From Chloroflexota bacterium (GTDB lineage Bacteria > Chloroflexota > Anaerolineae > Promineifilales > Promineifilaceae): a stretch of 64,000 nucleotides of DNA. Under the pieces are notes generated by a model that saw nothing but the letters and a program-made list of their open reading frames with translations, had not been told where the DNA came from and did not search any database. Each line of letters begins with the position of its first letter. Within the stretch, counting starts at the first letter, position 1. The translations under genes were made by a program, and so were the position numbers. The DNA lies in contig JAJRYT010000067.1 in NCBI GenBank assembly GCA_024275635.1, forward strand, positions 1-64,000, read 5' to 3'. Of the stretch, positions 25,910-33,653 are shown piece by piece.

Positions 25910-26746
25910 ATGACCAACTGGCAAACCGTTAGAGAATACAGTGACATTACCTACCAAAAGGCGGACGGCATGGCCCGCATCGCCTTCAACCGGCCCGAAG
26001 TGCGCAATGCCTTCCGACCACAAACGATTGACGAGATGATAGACGCCTTCCGCCACGTGTGGATGGATCAAGAGGTAGGCGTCATCCTGCTCACCGGCAA
26101 CGGCCCTTCGCCCAAAGACGGCGTTCACGCCTTCTGCGCCGGGGGCGACCAGCGTGTGCGCGGGCATGGCGGCTACGTGGGCGGCGACCGGGTCCCCCGG
26201 CTTAATGTGCTGGAATTGCAGCGCATCATCCGCACCATGCCCAAAGTCGTCATCGCTTTGGTCAACGGCTACGCCATCGGCGGTGGCCACGTCTTGCACG
26301 TCGTTTGCGACCTGAGTTTGGCCAGCGAAAACGCCATCTTCGGCCAGACCGGCCCCATCGTAGGCAGCTTTGACGCCGGATACGGCTCGGCGACGCTGGC
26401 GCGCATCGTGGGGCAGAAGAAGGCGCGCGAAATCTGGTATCTCTGCCGCCAGTATACGGCCAGAGAGGCGGAAGTGATGGGGATGGTGAACAAGGTTGTG
26501 CCGACGGTGGCCGATTTGGAAGCTGAGGGCGTCATCTGGGCGCAGGAAATTCTGTCCAAAAGCCCCATCGCCATCCGCTTCCTCAAGGCGGCGATGAATG
26601 CCGACATGGACGGGCAGACGGGCTTGCAAGTGCTGGCGGGCGATTCGACGATGTTGTTTTACATGACGGAAGAAGGATCGGAAGGAAAGAATGCGTTTTT
26701 GGACGGCCGTCAGCCGGATTTCAGCAAGTTTCCGAGACGGCCGTGA
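25910..26746 (+). CDS. menB: 1,4-dihydroxy-2-naphthoyl-CoA synthase
   Basis: 278 residues from ATG 25910, chosen for AAAGGAG 6-7 nt upstream and for the family start (W-x-x-V-R-E-Y-x-D-I-T-Y). A crotonase-fold enzyme that cyclises o-succinylbenzoyl-CoA. Signatures: [20 protein letters not shown], the [17 protein letters not shown] oxyanion/active region, [60 protein letters not shown] and the C-terminal tail around [14 protein letters not shown]. MenE follows after a repeat-filled gap. No repeat insertion is seen in this gene. Confidence 0.97.
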   Translation: MTNWQTVREYSDITYQKADGMARIAFNRPEVRNAFRPQTIDEMIDAFRHVWMDQEVGVILLTGNGPSPKDGVHAFCAGGDQRVRGHGGYVGGDRVPRLNVLELQRIIRTMPKVVIALVNGYAIGGGHVLHVVCDLSLASENAIFGQTGPIVGSFDAGYGSATLARIVGQKKAREIWYLCRQYTAREAEVMGMVNKVVPTVADLEAEGVIWAQEILSKSPIAIRFLKAAMNADMDGQTGLQVLAGDSTMLFYMTEEGSEGKNAFLDGRQPDFSKFPRRP

Positions 26747-26751
26747 CAAAA

Positions 26752-26823
26752 GGATGAATTCGGAATGATGCGTGATGTATGGGCGTTTATTCCTAATTCA
26801 TCATGCATCATTCATCATTTCAA
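26752..26823. repeat. GATGAAT / CATCATT heptamer array with flip, menB-menE gap
   Basis: GGATGAATTCGGAATGATG is followed after a spacer by ATTCATC, ATGCATC, ATTCATC in the reverse sense. It overlaps the first possible menE start codon. Confidence 0.8.
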
Positions 26824-28371
26824 ATGGATTGGTTAAAAGCACGAGCGGCAGCCAGCCCGCAGAAGATGGCACTGATTATTGGCGAGGAATCGTGGACGTA
26901 TGCTGAGTTAGATGGGATGGCGGCGGGAACGGCCGCTGCCCTCCTCAATCACGGCATCCAACCCGGCGACACCGTAGCCGCCCTCCTGACCAATTCGCTG
27001 GAATACGTCTGTCTGATTCACGCCCTGGCGCGAATTGGCGCAGTATTGGTTCCACTCAACACCCGCCTAACCGCAAAAGAAATTCGGTGGCAAGTAAAAC
27101 ACATCGGTTGCAAATGGATAGTTACAGCTAAGAAAATTGAAGAAATAATGAATTGTGAACAATTAATAATGAATAATGAATGGTTGCAGCCCCGCGATTC
27201 ATTCACAATTCACAATTCACAATTCACAATTCATTATTCCCAGGCCATCGTCTTCACCTCCGGCACGTCCGGCCAGCCCAAAGGGGCGATGATCACCTTT
27301 GCCAACCATTTTTGGAGCGCGACAGCCAGCGCTTACCGGCTGGGCGTCCACTCCGACGACCGCTGGCTGAGTGTACTGCCGTTGTACCACGCGGGCGGGC
27401 TGGCGGTGATTTTTCGCAGTTGTTTGTATGGCACGGCCGCCATCCTGCACCACCGCTTCAACCTGGACGCCATCAACCACAGCCTCGACAACGACGGCGC
27501 CACCCTCATCTCCCTGGTCCCCACCATGCTCCATCGCCTGCTGGAAACGCGCGGCCATTGGCCCGCCAGCCTGCGCCTCATCCTCCTCGGCGGCGCGTCC
27601 GCCCCGGTGGAACTAGTCGAACAGGCCAACGCTTTGCCCAGAACCGTAAGCCGTGAACCGTTATCCGTCACCCGCCACGCTCAATTGGAACACGGATTAC
27701 GGATTACGGATTACGCCCCCCCCCTCGTCGCCCCCACCTACGGCCTCACCGAAGCCGCCTCCCAGGTGGCGACAATGCAGCCGGAGGAGGCGGCGCGTAA
27801 ACCCGGCAGCGTAGGCAAACCGCTCATGTTCACCTCGGTAAAAATCGTAGGTGAAGACGGCGCAGCGCTTCCCCTCGGCGAAATCGGCGAAATTGTGGTG
27901 GCGGGGCCAACGGTGATGGCAGGGTATTTTGAGAAAAGCGAACTGGAGATTGGAGACTATGAGACCGTTCAATCTCCAATCTCCAATCCCCAATCTCTAA
28001 AAACCGGCGACCTCGGCTACCTGGATGCGGACGGCGACTTGTGGCTGGTGCAACGGCGCACTGATTTGATTGTGAGCGGCGGGGAAAATGTGTATCCGTC
28101 GGAGGTGGAAGCGGTGTTAAAGGAACATACGGCCGTTGCCCAAACCTGCGTTGTCGGCGTCCCTCATCCCGAATGGGGGCAGCAGGTGGCGGCGATGATA
28201 CAGCTAACACCGGGCCAGTCGGTGACGGCGGAAGCGCTCATCGCTTTTTGCCGCCAGCGGTTAGCCGGGTACAAAATCCCACGATTGATTCGGTTTGTGG
28301 ACGCGCTGCCGCAAACGGCATCGGGCAAAATTGCGCGGCGGCGCGTGGCTGAGATGCTGCGTGGAACGTGA
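26824..28371 (+). CDS. menE: o-Succinylbenzoate-CoA ligase
   Basis: About 515 residues from MDWLKARAAASPQKMALIIG; an ATG at 26803 inside the upstream repeat is a possible alternative start, and neither has a clear Shine-Dalgarno. An ANL-superfamily adenylating enzyme: P-loop VFTSGTSGQPKGAM, VLPLYHAGGLAVIFRS, PTYGLTEAAS, KTGDLGYLDADGDLWLVQR and the catalytic Lys near LPQTASGKIARRR. Three segments are encoded by in-frame 7-bp arrays at loop positions: before the P-loop (27140-27240), before PTYGLTE (27641-27716) and before KTGDLGY (27943-27997). The next gene, menH, starts 2 nt after its stop. Confidence 0.94.
   Translation: MDWLKARAAASPQKMALIIGEESWTYAELDGMAAGTAAALLNHGIQPGDTVAALLTNSLEYVCLIHALARIGAVLVPLNTRLTAKEIRWQVKHIGCKWIVTAKKIEEIMNCEQLIMNNEWLQPRDSFTIHNSQFTIHYSQAIVFTSGTSGQPKGAMITFANHFWSATASAYRLGVHSDDRWLSVLPLYHAGGLAVIFRSCLYGTAAILHHRFNLDAINHSLDNDGATLISLVPTMLHRLLETRGHWPASLRLILLGGASAPVELVEQANALPRTVSREPLSVTRHAQLEHGLRITDYAPPLVAPTYGLTEAASQVATMQPEEAARKPGSVGKPLMFTSVKIVGEDGAALPLGEIGEIVVAGPTVMAGYFEKSELEIGDYETVQSPISNPQSLKTGDLGYLDADGDLWLVQRRTDLIVSGGENVYPSEVEAVLKEHTAVAQTCVVGVPHPEWGQQVAAMIQLTPGQSVTAEALIAFCRQRLAGYKIPRLIRFVDALPQTASGKIARRRVAEMLRGT
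27140..27240. repeat. AATAATG / TTCACAA heptamer array with flip, inside menE
   Basis: The left half (aataatg, aattgtg, aataatg) and right half (attcaca repeated four times, then attcattatt) are reverse complements around about 25 nt. It is translated with the frame kept and gives N-S-Q-F-T-I-H-Y-S just before the adenylate P-loop. Confidence 0.9.
27641..27716. repeat. CCGTGAA / CGGATTA heptamer array with flip, inside menE
   Basis: Same two unit types as the 19660-19785 array of menD: CCGTAAG, CCGTGAA, CCGTTAT, then ACGGATT repeated. It encodes S-R-E-P-L-S-V-T and L-R-I-T-D-Y-A. Confidence 0.9.
27943..27997. repeat. GAGATTG / CCAATCT heptamer array with flip, inside menE
   Basis: GGAGATT, GGAGACT, then CAATCTC repeated four times in reverse sense. 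It encodes E-I-G-D-Y-E-T and Q-S-P-I-S-N-P-Q-S-L. Confidence 0.9.
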
Positions 28372-28372
28372 A

Positions 28373-29173
28373 ATGATGCAAGTAAACGGGGTGAACTGTT
28401 TTGTGTCGGCGACGGGAAAGGGAGAGCCGCTGGTTTTGCTACATGGGTTTACAGGCAGTTCGGTCAATTGGGAAGGGGTAACGGCCGTTCTCGCCCCCCA
28501 TTTTCGCGTTATCACCCTAGATTTGCTGGGACACGGCCGTACCGATTCCCCATCCGACCCGGCCCGTTACCGAATGGAACGCGCCGCCGCCGACCTCATT
28601 GCTTTGCTGGACACATTGGGCGTTGAGAAAAGCGCCCTGCTGGGGTACTCGATGGGCGGGCGGTTGGCATTGTATACGGCCGTTCACCATCCCCGCCGCA
28701 TCTCCCGCCTCATCCTGGAAAGCGCAGCGCCGGGGCTGGCAAACAAAACCGAGCGCAGCGAGCGGCGGCGGCGGGACAATACCCTGGCCAACCGTATCGA
28801 GCAAGAAGGTATTCCTGCTTTTGTGGATTTTTGGGAAAACCTGGGTTTATGGCAGAGCCAGAAACAACTGTCGGCAGAAATGCGGCTGGCCTTGCGCCGC
28901 CAGCGATTGCAAAACAATCCGGTTGGCCTGGCAAACAGCCTGCGCGGGATGGGAACCGGCGTTCAGCCATCGCTCTGGCCGCGTTTAGGCGAGTTAAAGA
29001 TGCCGATTTTACTACTGACGGGAGCGCTGGATGAGAAGTTTGTCAACATCAACCGGCAAATGGCGGCGCAAATACCTACGGCCCATTTGGAGATTGTCGC
29101 CAACGCCGGGCATACGATTCATCTGGAACGGCCGTCCACATTTCAAAATCTCGTGTTATCATTCCTGGCATGA
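28373..29173 (+). CDS. menH: MenH-type alpha/beta hydrolase (SHCHC synthase)
   Basis: 266 residues. The start ATG-ATG at 28373 follows the menE stop directly. In the menaquinone pathway MenH removes pyruvate from the MenD product. Core motifs: PLVLLHGFTGSSVNWEGV (oxyanion loop), LDLLGHGRTDSP, the nucleophile elbow LLGYSMGGRLALY with Ser, Asp in LTGALDEKFV and His in VANAGHTIHLERPSTF. The S-M-G-G-R elbow and the R-x-D cluster fit MenH better than general esterases. Its last bases (ATGA) overlap the start of the next gene. Confidence 0.92.
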   Translation: MMQVNGVNCFVSATGKGEPLVLLHGFTGSSVNWEGVTAVLAPHFRVITLDLLGHGRTDSPSDPARYRMERAAADLIALLDTLGVEKSALLGYSMGGRLALYTAVHHPRRISRLILESAAPGLANKTERSERRRRDNTLANRIEQEGIPAFVDFWENLGLWQSQKQLSAEMRLALRRQRLQNNPVGLANSLRGMGTGVQPSLWPRLGELKMPILLLTGALDEKFVNINRQMAAQIPTAHLEIVANAGHTIHLERPSTFQNLVLSFLA

Positions 29174-29544
29174 AACCTTTGCTCATCTACGATGGCGACT
29201 GCGGCTTTTGACTGAAAATGGCGCGTCTGGTGCAGACGTGGAGCCGCGGCCGTCTCAACATCGCCCCCTGGCAGGCTATCCCGGCACAACTGGACGCGCT
29301 GGGGCTGACGACCGTTGACGCCATGACCCAAGTCTGGTTTGTGGATGAAAAAGGACTGTGCGGCGGCGCGGCGGCGGTAAATGCGGCTTTGACGTTTGTG
29401 TGGTGGGCACGGCCGTTCACCTTCCTCTACCCCCTTCCCGGCATTCGCCAACTGCAAAATCGACTGTACCGCTGGATTGCCGCCAACCGCCACCGACTGC
29501 CCGGCAGTACGCCGCAATGCCGCCTGGATAATCCTGCCCAATGA
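29170..29544 (+). CDS. DCC-family (DUF393) thiol-disulfide oxidoreductase, probable selenoprotein
   Basis: 124 residues if the in-frame TGA at 29209-29211 is read as selenocysteine. The frame is ATG-AAA-CCT-TTG-CTC-ATC-TAC-GAT and the protein begins MKPLLIYDGDCGF-U-LKMARL. DCC-family proteins begin Y-D-G-D-C-x-x-C; the TGA falls exactly on the second redox cysteine (Sec14). Downstream, WQAIPAQLDALGL, TQVWFVDEKGLCGGAAAVNA and YPLPGIRQLQNRLYRWIAAN follow the family to its end. The start overlaps the menH stop (ATGA) and the stop overlaps the next ATG, so both sides of the TGA are held in one operon. A SECIS-like hairpin follows the TGA. If TGA were a stop, only a 13-residue peptide would be made. 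Confidence 0.82.
29212..29240 (+). promoter_or_regulatory. SECIS-like hairpin of the DCC-family gene
   Basis: After the TGA, 12 nt of spacer precede the stem CGTCTG (29224-29229), loop GTG (29230-29232) and CAGACG (29233-29238). Outer pairs G223-T239 and C222-G240 extend it to 8 bp. The apical loop starts 18 nt after the TGA and begins with G, within the range described for bacterial SECIS elements. Confidence 0.65.
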
Positions 29545-30299
29545 CCCCCTTATCGCCGCGGCAATGTCTGGTTTTAGCCGATGCGCTGCTCGACTCTCCT
29601 CAGACCGTCATTACCACCTCGCAGTTTCGGCGGGGGGCGGCGCGGGCCTACGTGGTGGGTGATCCGGCCGCTTTTGAAACGGCCGTCATCCTCGACCCCG
29701 GCCAGCCCGGCGAACCAACCGCTTTCGGCCAGAACCCGGAACAAATCGCCGACCTGCTGACCGCCATGCCCGATGATTGGTTCTGCGTCAACGTCGCGCC
29801 CGCAATCGCGCCGCGGCTTGGCCCCCTGCTGGCGGGACGGATGGGCTGCCCCATCCGCTGTTACGGCGACGTGTACCACACGTTGACGGGAGCGGCGATT
29901 GGTTTCGAGGATACGGCCGTTCGCCCCCTCACCCCCGCCGACCTGCCCCTGCTAGAAACCGCTCCGCCAGAGATTCGCGGCCACGATCCGCGCCGGATGC
30001 TGACCGACATGTTCGCCGGAGCTATCGTGGACGGTAGAATAGTTGCTATCGCCCAAAATTACGCCTTATCGCCCCGCTACGGCGACGTTGGCGTGGCGAC
30101 TTTGCCCGATTATCGGCGGCAGGGATTGGCGACGGCCGCCGCTTCACTCGTGATACAATGGGTGGTGGAAAACGGCCGTATCCCCGTCTGGAGCTGCGGC
30201 GAAGACAATGCCGCCTCCCTGCGCGTCGCCCAAAAATTGGGCTTCCAGGAAGTTTCACGACGAGTTTACCTCATTCTAGAACGAGGACACACCAAATGA
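29541..30299 (+). CDS. GNAT family N-acetyltransferase
   Basis: 252 residues. The C-terminal half is a GNAT acetyl-CoA domain: MFAGAIVDGRIVAIAQNYAL, DVGVATLPDYRRQGLATAAA (the R/Q-x-x-G-x-A/G pyrophosphate loop) and NAASLRVAQKLGFQEV. The N-terminal half (about 1-125) resembles the extra GNAT-like half seen in double-domain acetyltransferases and lacks an obvious cofactor loop. The substrate is unknown. It overlaps the selenoprotein gene and the next gene by 4 bp each, indicating translational coupling in the men-linked operon. Confidence 0.88.
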   Translation: MTPLSPRQCLVLADALLDSPQTVITTSQFRRGAARAYVVGDPAAFETAVILDPGQPGEPTAFGQNPEQIADLLTAMPDDWFCVNVAPAIAPRLGPLLAGRMGCPIRCYGDVYHTLTGAAIGFEDTAVRPLTPADLPLLETAPPEIRGHDPRRMLTDMFAGAIVDGRIVAIAQNYALSPRYGDVGVATLPDYRRQGLATAAASLVIQWVVENGRIPVWSCGEDNAASLRVAQKLGFQEVSRRVYLILERGHTK

Positions 30300-30793
30300 C
30301 CACCAGCCAACAATTCCGCGCCCGCGCCAAAACGCGTCACGACTACAGCGACATGATTCAAGTCCGCTACCCCCATCCTAACGGCGAAAACTTCGACGCC
30401 TGGGTCAGCGGTGAGGAAGTGTTGGCCCGGCTTAACACCAAAGACCGTGAACGCCTCATCAAAAGCTTCAGCCAGAAAAACTGGCAGCAGGCCAAAGACA
30501 CCATCCGTCAGGAAATGGAGAAGAGCCAAAAGCAGGCGCGCCGTTCGCTTAAAGAGCGGCTGGCCGGCGCCGTTCACAACCAACTGGGCGACAATATTTT
30601 TAGCGATACGCTGGCCGATAATATTCGCGGCGTGGACAGCAGCGAAGACCCCCGCGACCGGGAAAAAGCGATGTGGCAGGCGCGGCTGCAGGATGAGGCA
30701 TTTCGAGTCATTGTCCTGGAACTGGCCTGGATCAATTTGGAGGGGACGATGCCGGATGAAAAACATGACCCGGAACCGGATGATTGGGTATAA
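30296..30793 (+). CDS. Conserved hypothetical, charged helical protein
   Basis: 165 residues from the ATG overlapping the GNAT stop. The N-terminal part has strand-like VRYPHPNGENFDAWVSGEEV; the middle is a long charged helix (SQKNWQQAKDTIRQEMEKSQ); the end has repeated acidic residues and EPDDWV. There is no signal peptide, membrane helix or metal motif. I do not recognise a family. Its place at the end of an overlapping gene chain (menH, DCC protein, GNAT) argues that it is real. Confidence 0.7.
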   Translation: MTTSQQFRARAKTRHDYSDMIQVRYPHPNGENFDAWVSGEEVLARLNTKDRERLIKSFSQKNWQQAKDTIRQEMEKSQKQARRSLKERLAGAVHNQLGDNIFSDTLADNIRGVDSSEDPRDREKAMWQARLQDEAFRVIVLELAWINLEGTMPDEKHDPEPDDWV

Positions 30794-30831
30794 TGTCAGT
30801 ATCTCAATCTCTATTCTCGATGGAGGCAGAC

Positions 30832-31152
30832 ATGAAAGTTGTGATTGATCGTGATTTATGTAATGCTAACTTGGCTTTTTGCCAGCGTTGTTCGGCCGCT
30901 TTTATTCGCCATCCAGAAGGCAGCGACCGCCTTTGCATTCGGGACATCATTGACGACGGCCAGGAGACGTTGACCCTCAAGATGTTCACCGACGGCCGTA
31001 CCCTTGAACTAGCGTTGATGGACGAACAGCGAGATTTAGCCAGTGTTGAAGGGTGGGAGGCGCTGGCCGACTTTGACCCCGCTTTGTTTGGTTCCGACGC
31101 GACGGCCCGCTGGCGCGAACTGCGCGAGTTACCGGCCGAACACACGATTTAG
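30832..31152 (+). CDS. Small cysteine-containing hypothetical protein
   Basis: 106 residues from ATG 30832, chosen for GGAGG 5 nt upstream; in-frame starts at 30784 and 30793 are possible. The N-terminus reads VVIDRDLCNANLAFCQRCSA with Cys at C-x6-C-x2-C, which recalls iron-sulfur or zinc sites, but the order is not that of a standard ferredoxin. The rest has mixed strands and an acidic C-terminus. It could be an accessory of the operon that precedes it or an independent gene. Confidence 0.65.
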   Translation: MKVVIDRDLCNANLAFCQRCSAAFIRHPEGSDRLCIRDIIDDGQETLTLKMFTDGRTLELALMDEQRDLASVEGWEALADFDPALFGSDATARWRELRELPAEHTI

Positions 31153-31205
31153 GCGGCGCTCAAAAATAACCGCGCAAATGAACAAAGACCGGGACCGGTA
31201 ATTGA

Positions 31206-31230
31206 ACAGTCTCCAGTCTCTAGTCTCTAA
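31206..31230. repeat. CCAGTCT heptamer array, single orientation
   Basis: Three units (AGTCTCC, AGTCTCT, AGTCTCT) without a flip in the short gap before the carboxyltransferase gene. Confidence 0.75.
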
Positions 31231-31260
31231 CTTCACGCGACAACAAGTAAGGAGTTGATT

Positions 31261-32814
31261 TTGGCAGAGCATGACGCGTTGATTACCGAACTGGCCGAAA
31301 AACGGGAACAGATCAAGCAGGGCGGCGGGTCAAAACAGATCGAACGACAGCGGTCCAAAGGAAAACGAACCGCCCGCGAACGTATCGAGATTTTATTGGA
31401 TGCGGGCAGTTTTCAAGAAATTGACTCTTATATGACTCATCGCCACACGGATTTTGACGTGGATGAGCAGCGCCGGCCGGGTGACAGCGTAGTAACGGGA
31501 TTTGGGAAGGTGAACGGCCGTTCCGTTTGCATTTATGCCCAAGATTTCACCATCCTGGGCGGCTCCTTCTCCGAAATCCAGGGGCAAAAAGTAAGCAAAA
31601 TCATGAAACTGGCCCTTGAATCCGGCGTCCCCGTCATCGGCCTTAACGACTCCGTTGGCGCGCGCATCCAGGAAGGCGTGTACAGCCTGGCCGCCTACGG
31701 CGACCTCTTCTGGCACAACGCCCAGGCCAGCGGCGTCATCCCCCAAATCAGCGTCATACTCGGCCCTTGCGCCGGCGGCTCCGTCTACTCCCCCGCCCTC
31801 ACCGACTTCGTCATCATGACTCAGGGAACCAGCCACATGTTCATCACCGGCCCCGAAGTCATCAAAACCGTCACCCGCGAAGAAGTAGATTTAGAAACGC
31901 TCGGTGGCGCCGACACCCACAGCCGTATCAGCGGTGTGGCTCATTTTGCCGCCGCCAACGAAGAAGAAGCCTTAGCGCTTACGCGCCAATTACTTAATTA
32001 CCTTCCCTCTAACAACGCCGAGCCGCCGCCCAGCATCCCGCCAACCGACGATCCCTGGCGTATGGACAACGCACTAAACCAGATCGTCCCCACCGACCCC
32101 GGCATTGCCTACGACATGTGCCAGGTCATCGGCCACATTTTTGACCGGGACAGCTTTTTAGAAGTCCACCAAAATTACGCGCCCAATGCCATCGTTGGCC
32201 TGGCGCGGCTGCACGGGCAGCCGGTGGGCATCGTCGCCCAACAGCCGGCCGTGCTGGCCGGCGTGATTGATATTAACGCTGCCGACAAAATCGCCCGTTT
32301 TATCCGTATTGGCGACGCTTACAACATCCCGCTCATCACGTTTGTGGACTCGCCCGGCTTTTTGCCCGGTCTGGCCCAGGAACATGGCGGCATCATCCGG
32401 CATGGGGCCAAAATTGTGTACGCCTACGCCGAGGCGACTGTCCCCAAAATTTCCATCGTCACGCGCAAGGCGTATGGCGGCGCCTATATCGTGATGAGCA
32501 GCAAGTACATTCGCACCGACCTGACGTTGGCCTGGCCGACGGCCGAAATCGCCGTGATGGGCGCGGAAGGAGCGGTGAACATTTTGCACCGCAAGCGCTT
32601 GCAGGATTGTGAAGACCCGGAGGCGGAAAGGGCGCGCCTGGTGGCTGAATACCGGGAGAAGTTTAGCAAACCCTACGCGGCGGCGGCCAGCGGACATATT
32701 GATGATGTGATTTTACCGGCCGAAACCCGCCCCCGCCTGATTGCCGCGCTGGAACTGCTGCGCGATAAGCAGGCCGCCCTGCCGTCGAAGAAGCACGGGA
32801 TTATGCCGGTCTAA
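31261..32814 (+). CDS. mmdA: Acyl-CoA (methylmalonyl-CoA) decarboxylase/carboxylase carboxyltransferase subunit
   Basis: 517 residues from TTG 31261 with AAGGAG at the right distance (another TTG at 31255 lacks spacing). The family (COG4799) moves carboxyl groups between acyl-CoA and biotin. Motifs: RIEILLDAGSFQEID, QDFTILGGSFSEIQGQKVSK, GVPVIGLNDSVGARIQEG, GPCAGGSVYSPALTDF, HMFITGPEVIKTVTREEV, TFVDSPGFLPGLAQEHGGII and VTRKAYGGAYIVMSSKYI. With the gamma, biotin carrier and beta sodium-pump subunits next to it, the set matches methylmalonyl-CoA decarboxylase, which couples decarboxylation to Na+ export. Propionyl-CoA carboxylase is the alternative reading of this subunit alone. Confidence 0.92.
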   Translation: MAEHDALITELAEKREQIKQGGGSKQIERQRSKGKRTARERIEILLDAGSFQEIDSYMTHRHTDFDVDEQRRPGDSVVTGFGKVNGRSVCIYAQDFTILGGSFSEIQGQKVSKIMKLALESGVPVIGLNDSVGARIQEGVYSLAAYGDLFWHNAQASGVIPQISVILGPCAGGSVYSPALTDFVIMTQGTSHMFITGPEVIKTVTREEVDLETLGGADTHSRISGVAHFAAANEEEALALTRQLLNYLPSNNAEPPPSIPPTDDPWRMDNALNQIVPTDPGIAYDMCQVIGHIFDRDSFLEVHQNYAPNAIVGLARLHGQPVGIVAQQPAVLAGVIDINAADKIARFIRIGDAYNIPLITFVDSPGFLPGLAQEHGGIIRHGAKIVYAYAEATVPKISIVTRKAYGGAYIVMSSKYIRTDLTLAWPTAEIAVMGAEGAVNILHRKRLQDCEDPEAERARLVAEYREKFSKPYAAAASGHIDDVILPAETRPRLIAALELLRDKQAALPSKKHGIMPV

Positions 32815-32821
32815 CCAACAA

Positions 32822-32860
32822 TCAATTACCAATTACCAATTACCAATTACCAATTACCAA
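32822..32860. repeat. AATTACC heptamer array before the gamma-subunit gene
   Basis: Five AATTACC units in one orientation fill the gap between the carboxyltransferase and gamma-subunit genes, taking the place of a Shine-Dalgarno. Confidence 0.9.
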
Positions 32861-32863
32861 AAA

Positions 32864-33196
32864 ATGCCAGAACTTATCAAACAAGGATTGCAAATCAGCG
32901 CCCTGGGGATGGGGTTGACGTTTGCCGCCTTGGGGCTGCTGATTTTGGCGATGTTTTTATTGGAGAGGCTGTTCCGGGTTCGGGAAACAGTCGAGCCGCC
33001 GGAGGGGGAGGCGACGCCGGTCGCCGATCAAGGCGAGATTGTCGCTGCGATTGCCGCCGCGCTCCATCATTTTCAGGAGAATAACGGCCGTTCCCCTAAC
33101 CTGGGCGCTAATTTAGAACAGGGGCGCGGCGCCTGGTGGCGGGCCAACGCCGCCCGCCAGTCGCCCACCCGAACATCGCACCGGAGACAGACATAA
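32864..33196 (+). CDS. Sodium-pump decarboxylase gamma subunit (OadG/MmdD-like)
   Basis: 110 residues with one N-terminal transmembrane helix (LGMGLTFAALGLLILAMFLL) and a hydrophilic tail, as in the OadG/MmdD gamma subunit that holds the pump complex together at the membrane. The tail has E-I-V-A-A-I-A-A-A-L-H-H-F, a common C-terminal helix of this family. The start is the first ATG after a heptamer array. Its stop overlaps the biotin-carrier start (TAATG). Confidence 0.85.
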   Translation: MPELIKQGLQISALGMGLTFAALGLLILAMFLLERLFRVRETVEPPEGEATPVADQGEIVAAIAAALHHFQENNGRSPNLGANLEQGRGAWWRANAARQSPTRTSHRRQT

Positions 33197-33600
33197 TGAG
33201 CCATCGGGTCCAGATAATTGTGAATGGCCGCCCTTATCAAGTTGAAATTGAAGATTTAGCCGCCTCGCCGTTAACCGTCAGGGTCAACGGGCAGACGTAC
33301 ACGGTGGAAGCAGCCCCATCGGGCGAGCCGGTTGAAGTTTCGGCGAGCAGCCATCAAGGAGGGGTAACGGCCGTTGCCGCCCCCCAAACCAAAACCATCA
33401 CCGCCCCCCTGCCCGGCCACATCGCCAGCATCGCCGTCTCCGTCGGCGATACAATCCAAACCGGGCAGGTGCTGTGTACCCTGGAAGCAATGAAAATGCA
33501 AAACGCCATCCGTTCGCCCCGCGACGGCGTCATCGCCAGCGTCGCCGTCCAGGAAGGCCAGGCCGTCAATCATGGCGACGTTTTGTTGACCTTTGCCTAA
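33196..33600 (+). CDS. mmdC: Biotin carboxyl carrier subunit of the sodium-pump decarboxylase
   Basis: 134 residues. The N-terminal part is a short beta domain (VQIIVNGRPYQVEIEDL), then a linker (about 50-65) and a biotinyl domain with the biotin site CTLEAMKMQNAIRSP. PLPGHIASIAVSVGDTIQTG and QEGQAVNHGDVLLTF are the paired strands of that fold. It carries the carboxyl group from the carboxyltransferase to the membrane beta subunit. It overlaps the gamma-subunit gene and is followed by a 53-nt gap containing a CCTCCGGGAGG palindrome. Confidence 0.92.
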   Translation: MSHRVQIIVNGRPYQVEIEDLAASPLTVRVNGQTYTVEAAPSGEPVEVSASSHQGGVTAVAAPQTKTITAPLPGHIASIAVSVGDTIQTGQVLCTLEAMKMQNAIRSPRDGVIASVAVQEGQAVNHGDVLLTFA

Positions 33601-33653
33601 CGACACAACCTCCTCCTGGAAGTTTCCGAACCTCCGGGAGGTTATCACTTATA

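Noticed and set aside
25871-26749. Long leftward open frame over menB
   Set aside because: It is the antisense shadow of a clear menB gene; the protein has no recognisable motif. The same applies to long frames opposite lon (11537-12595) and fdhA (43233-44312).
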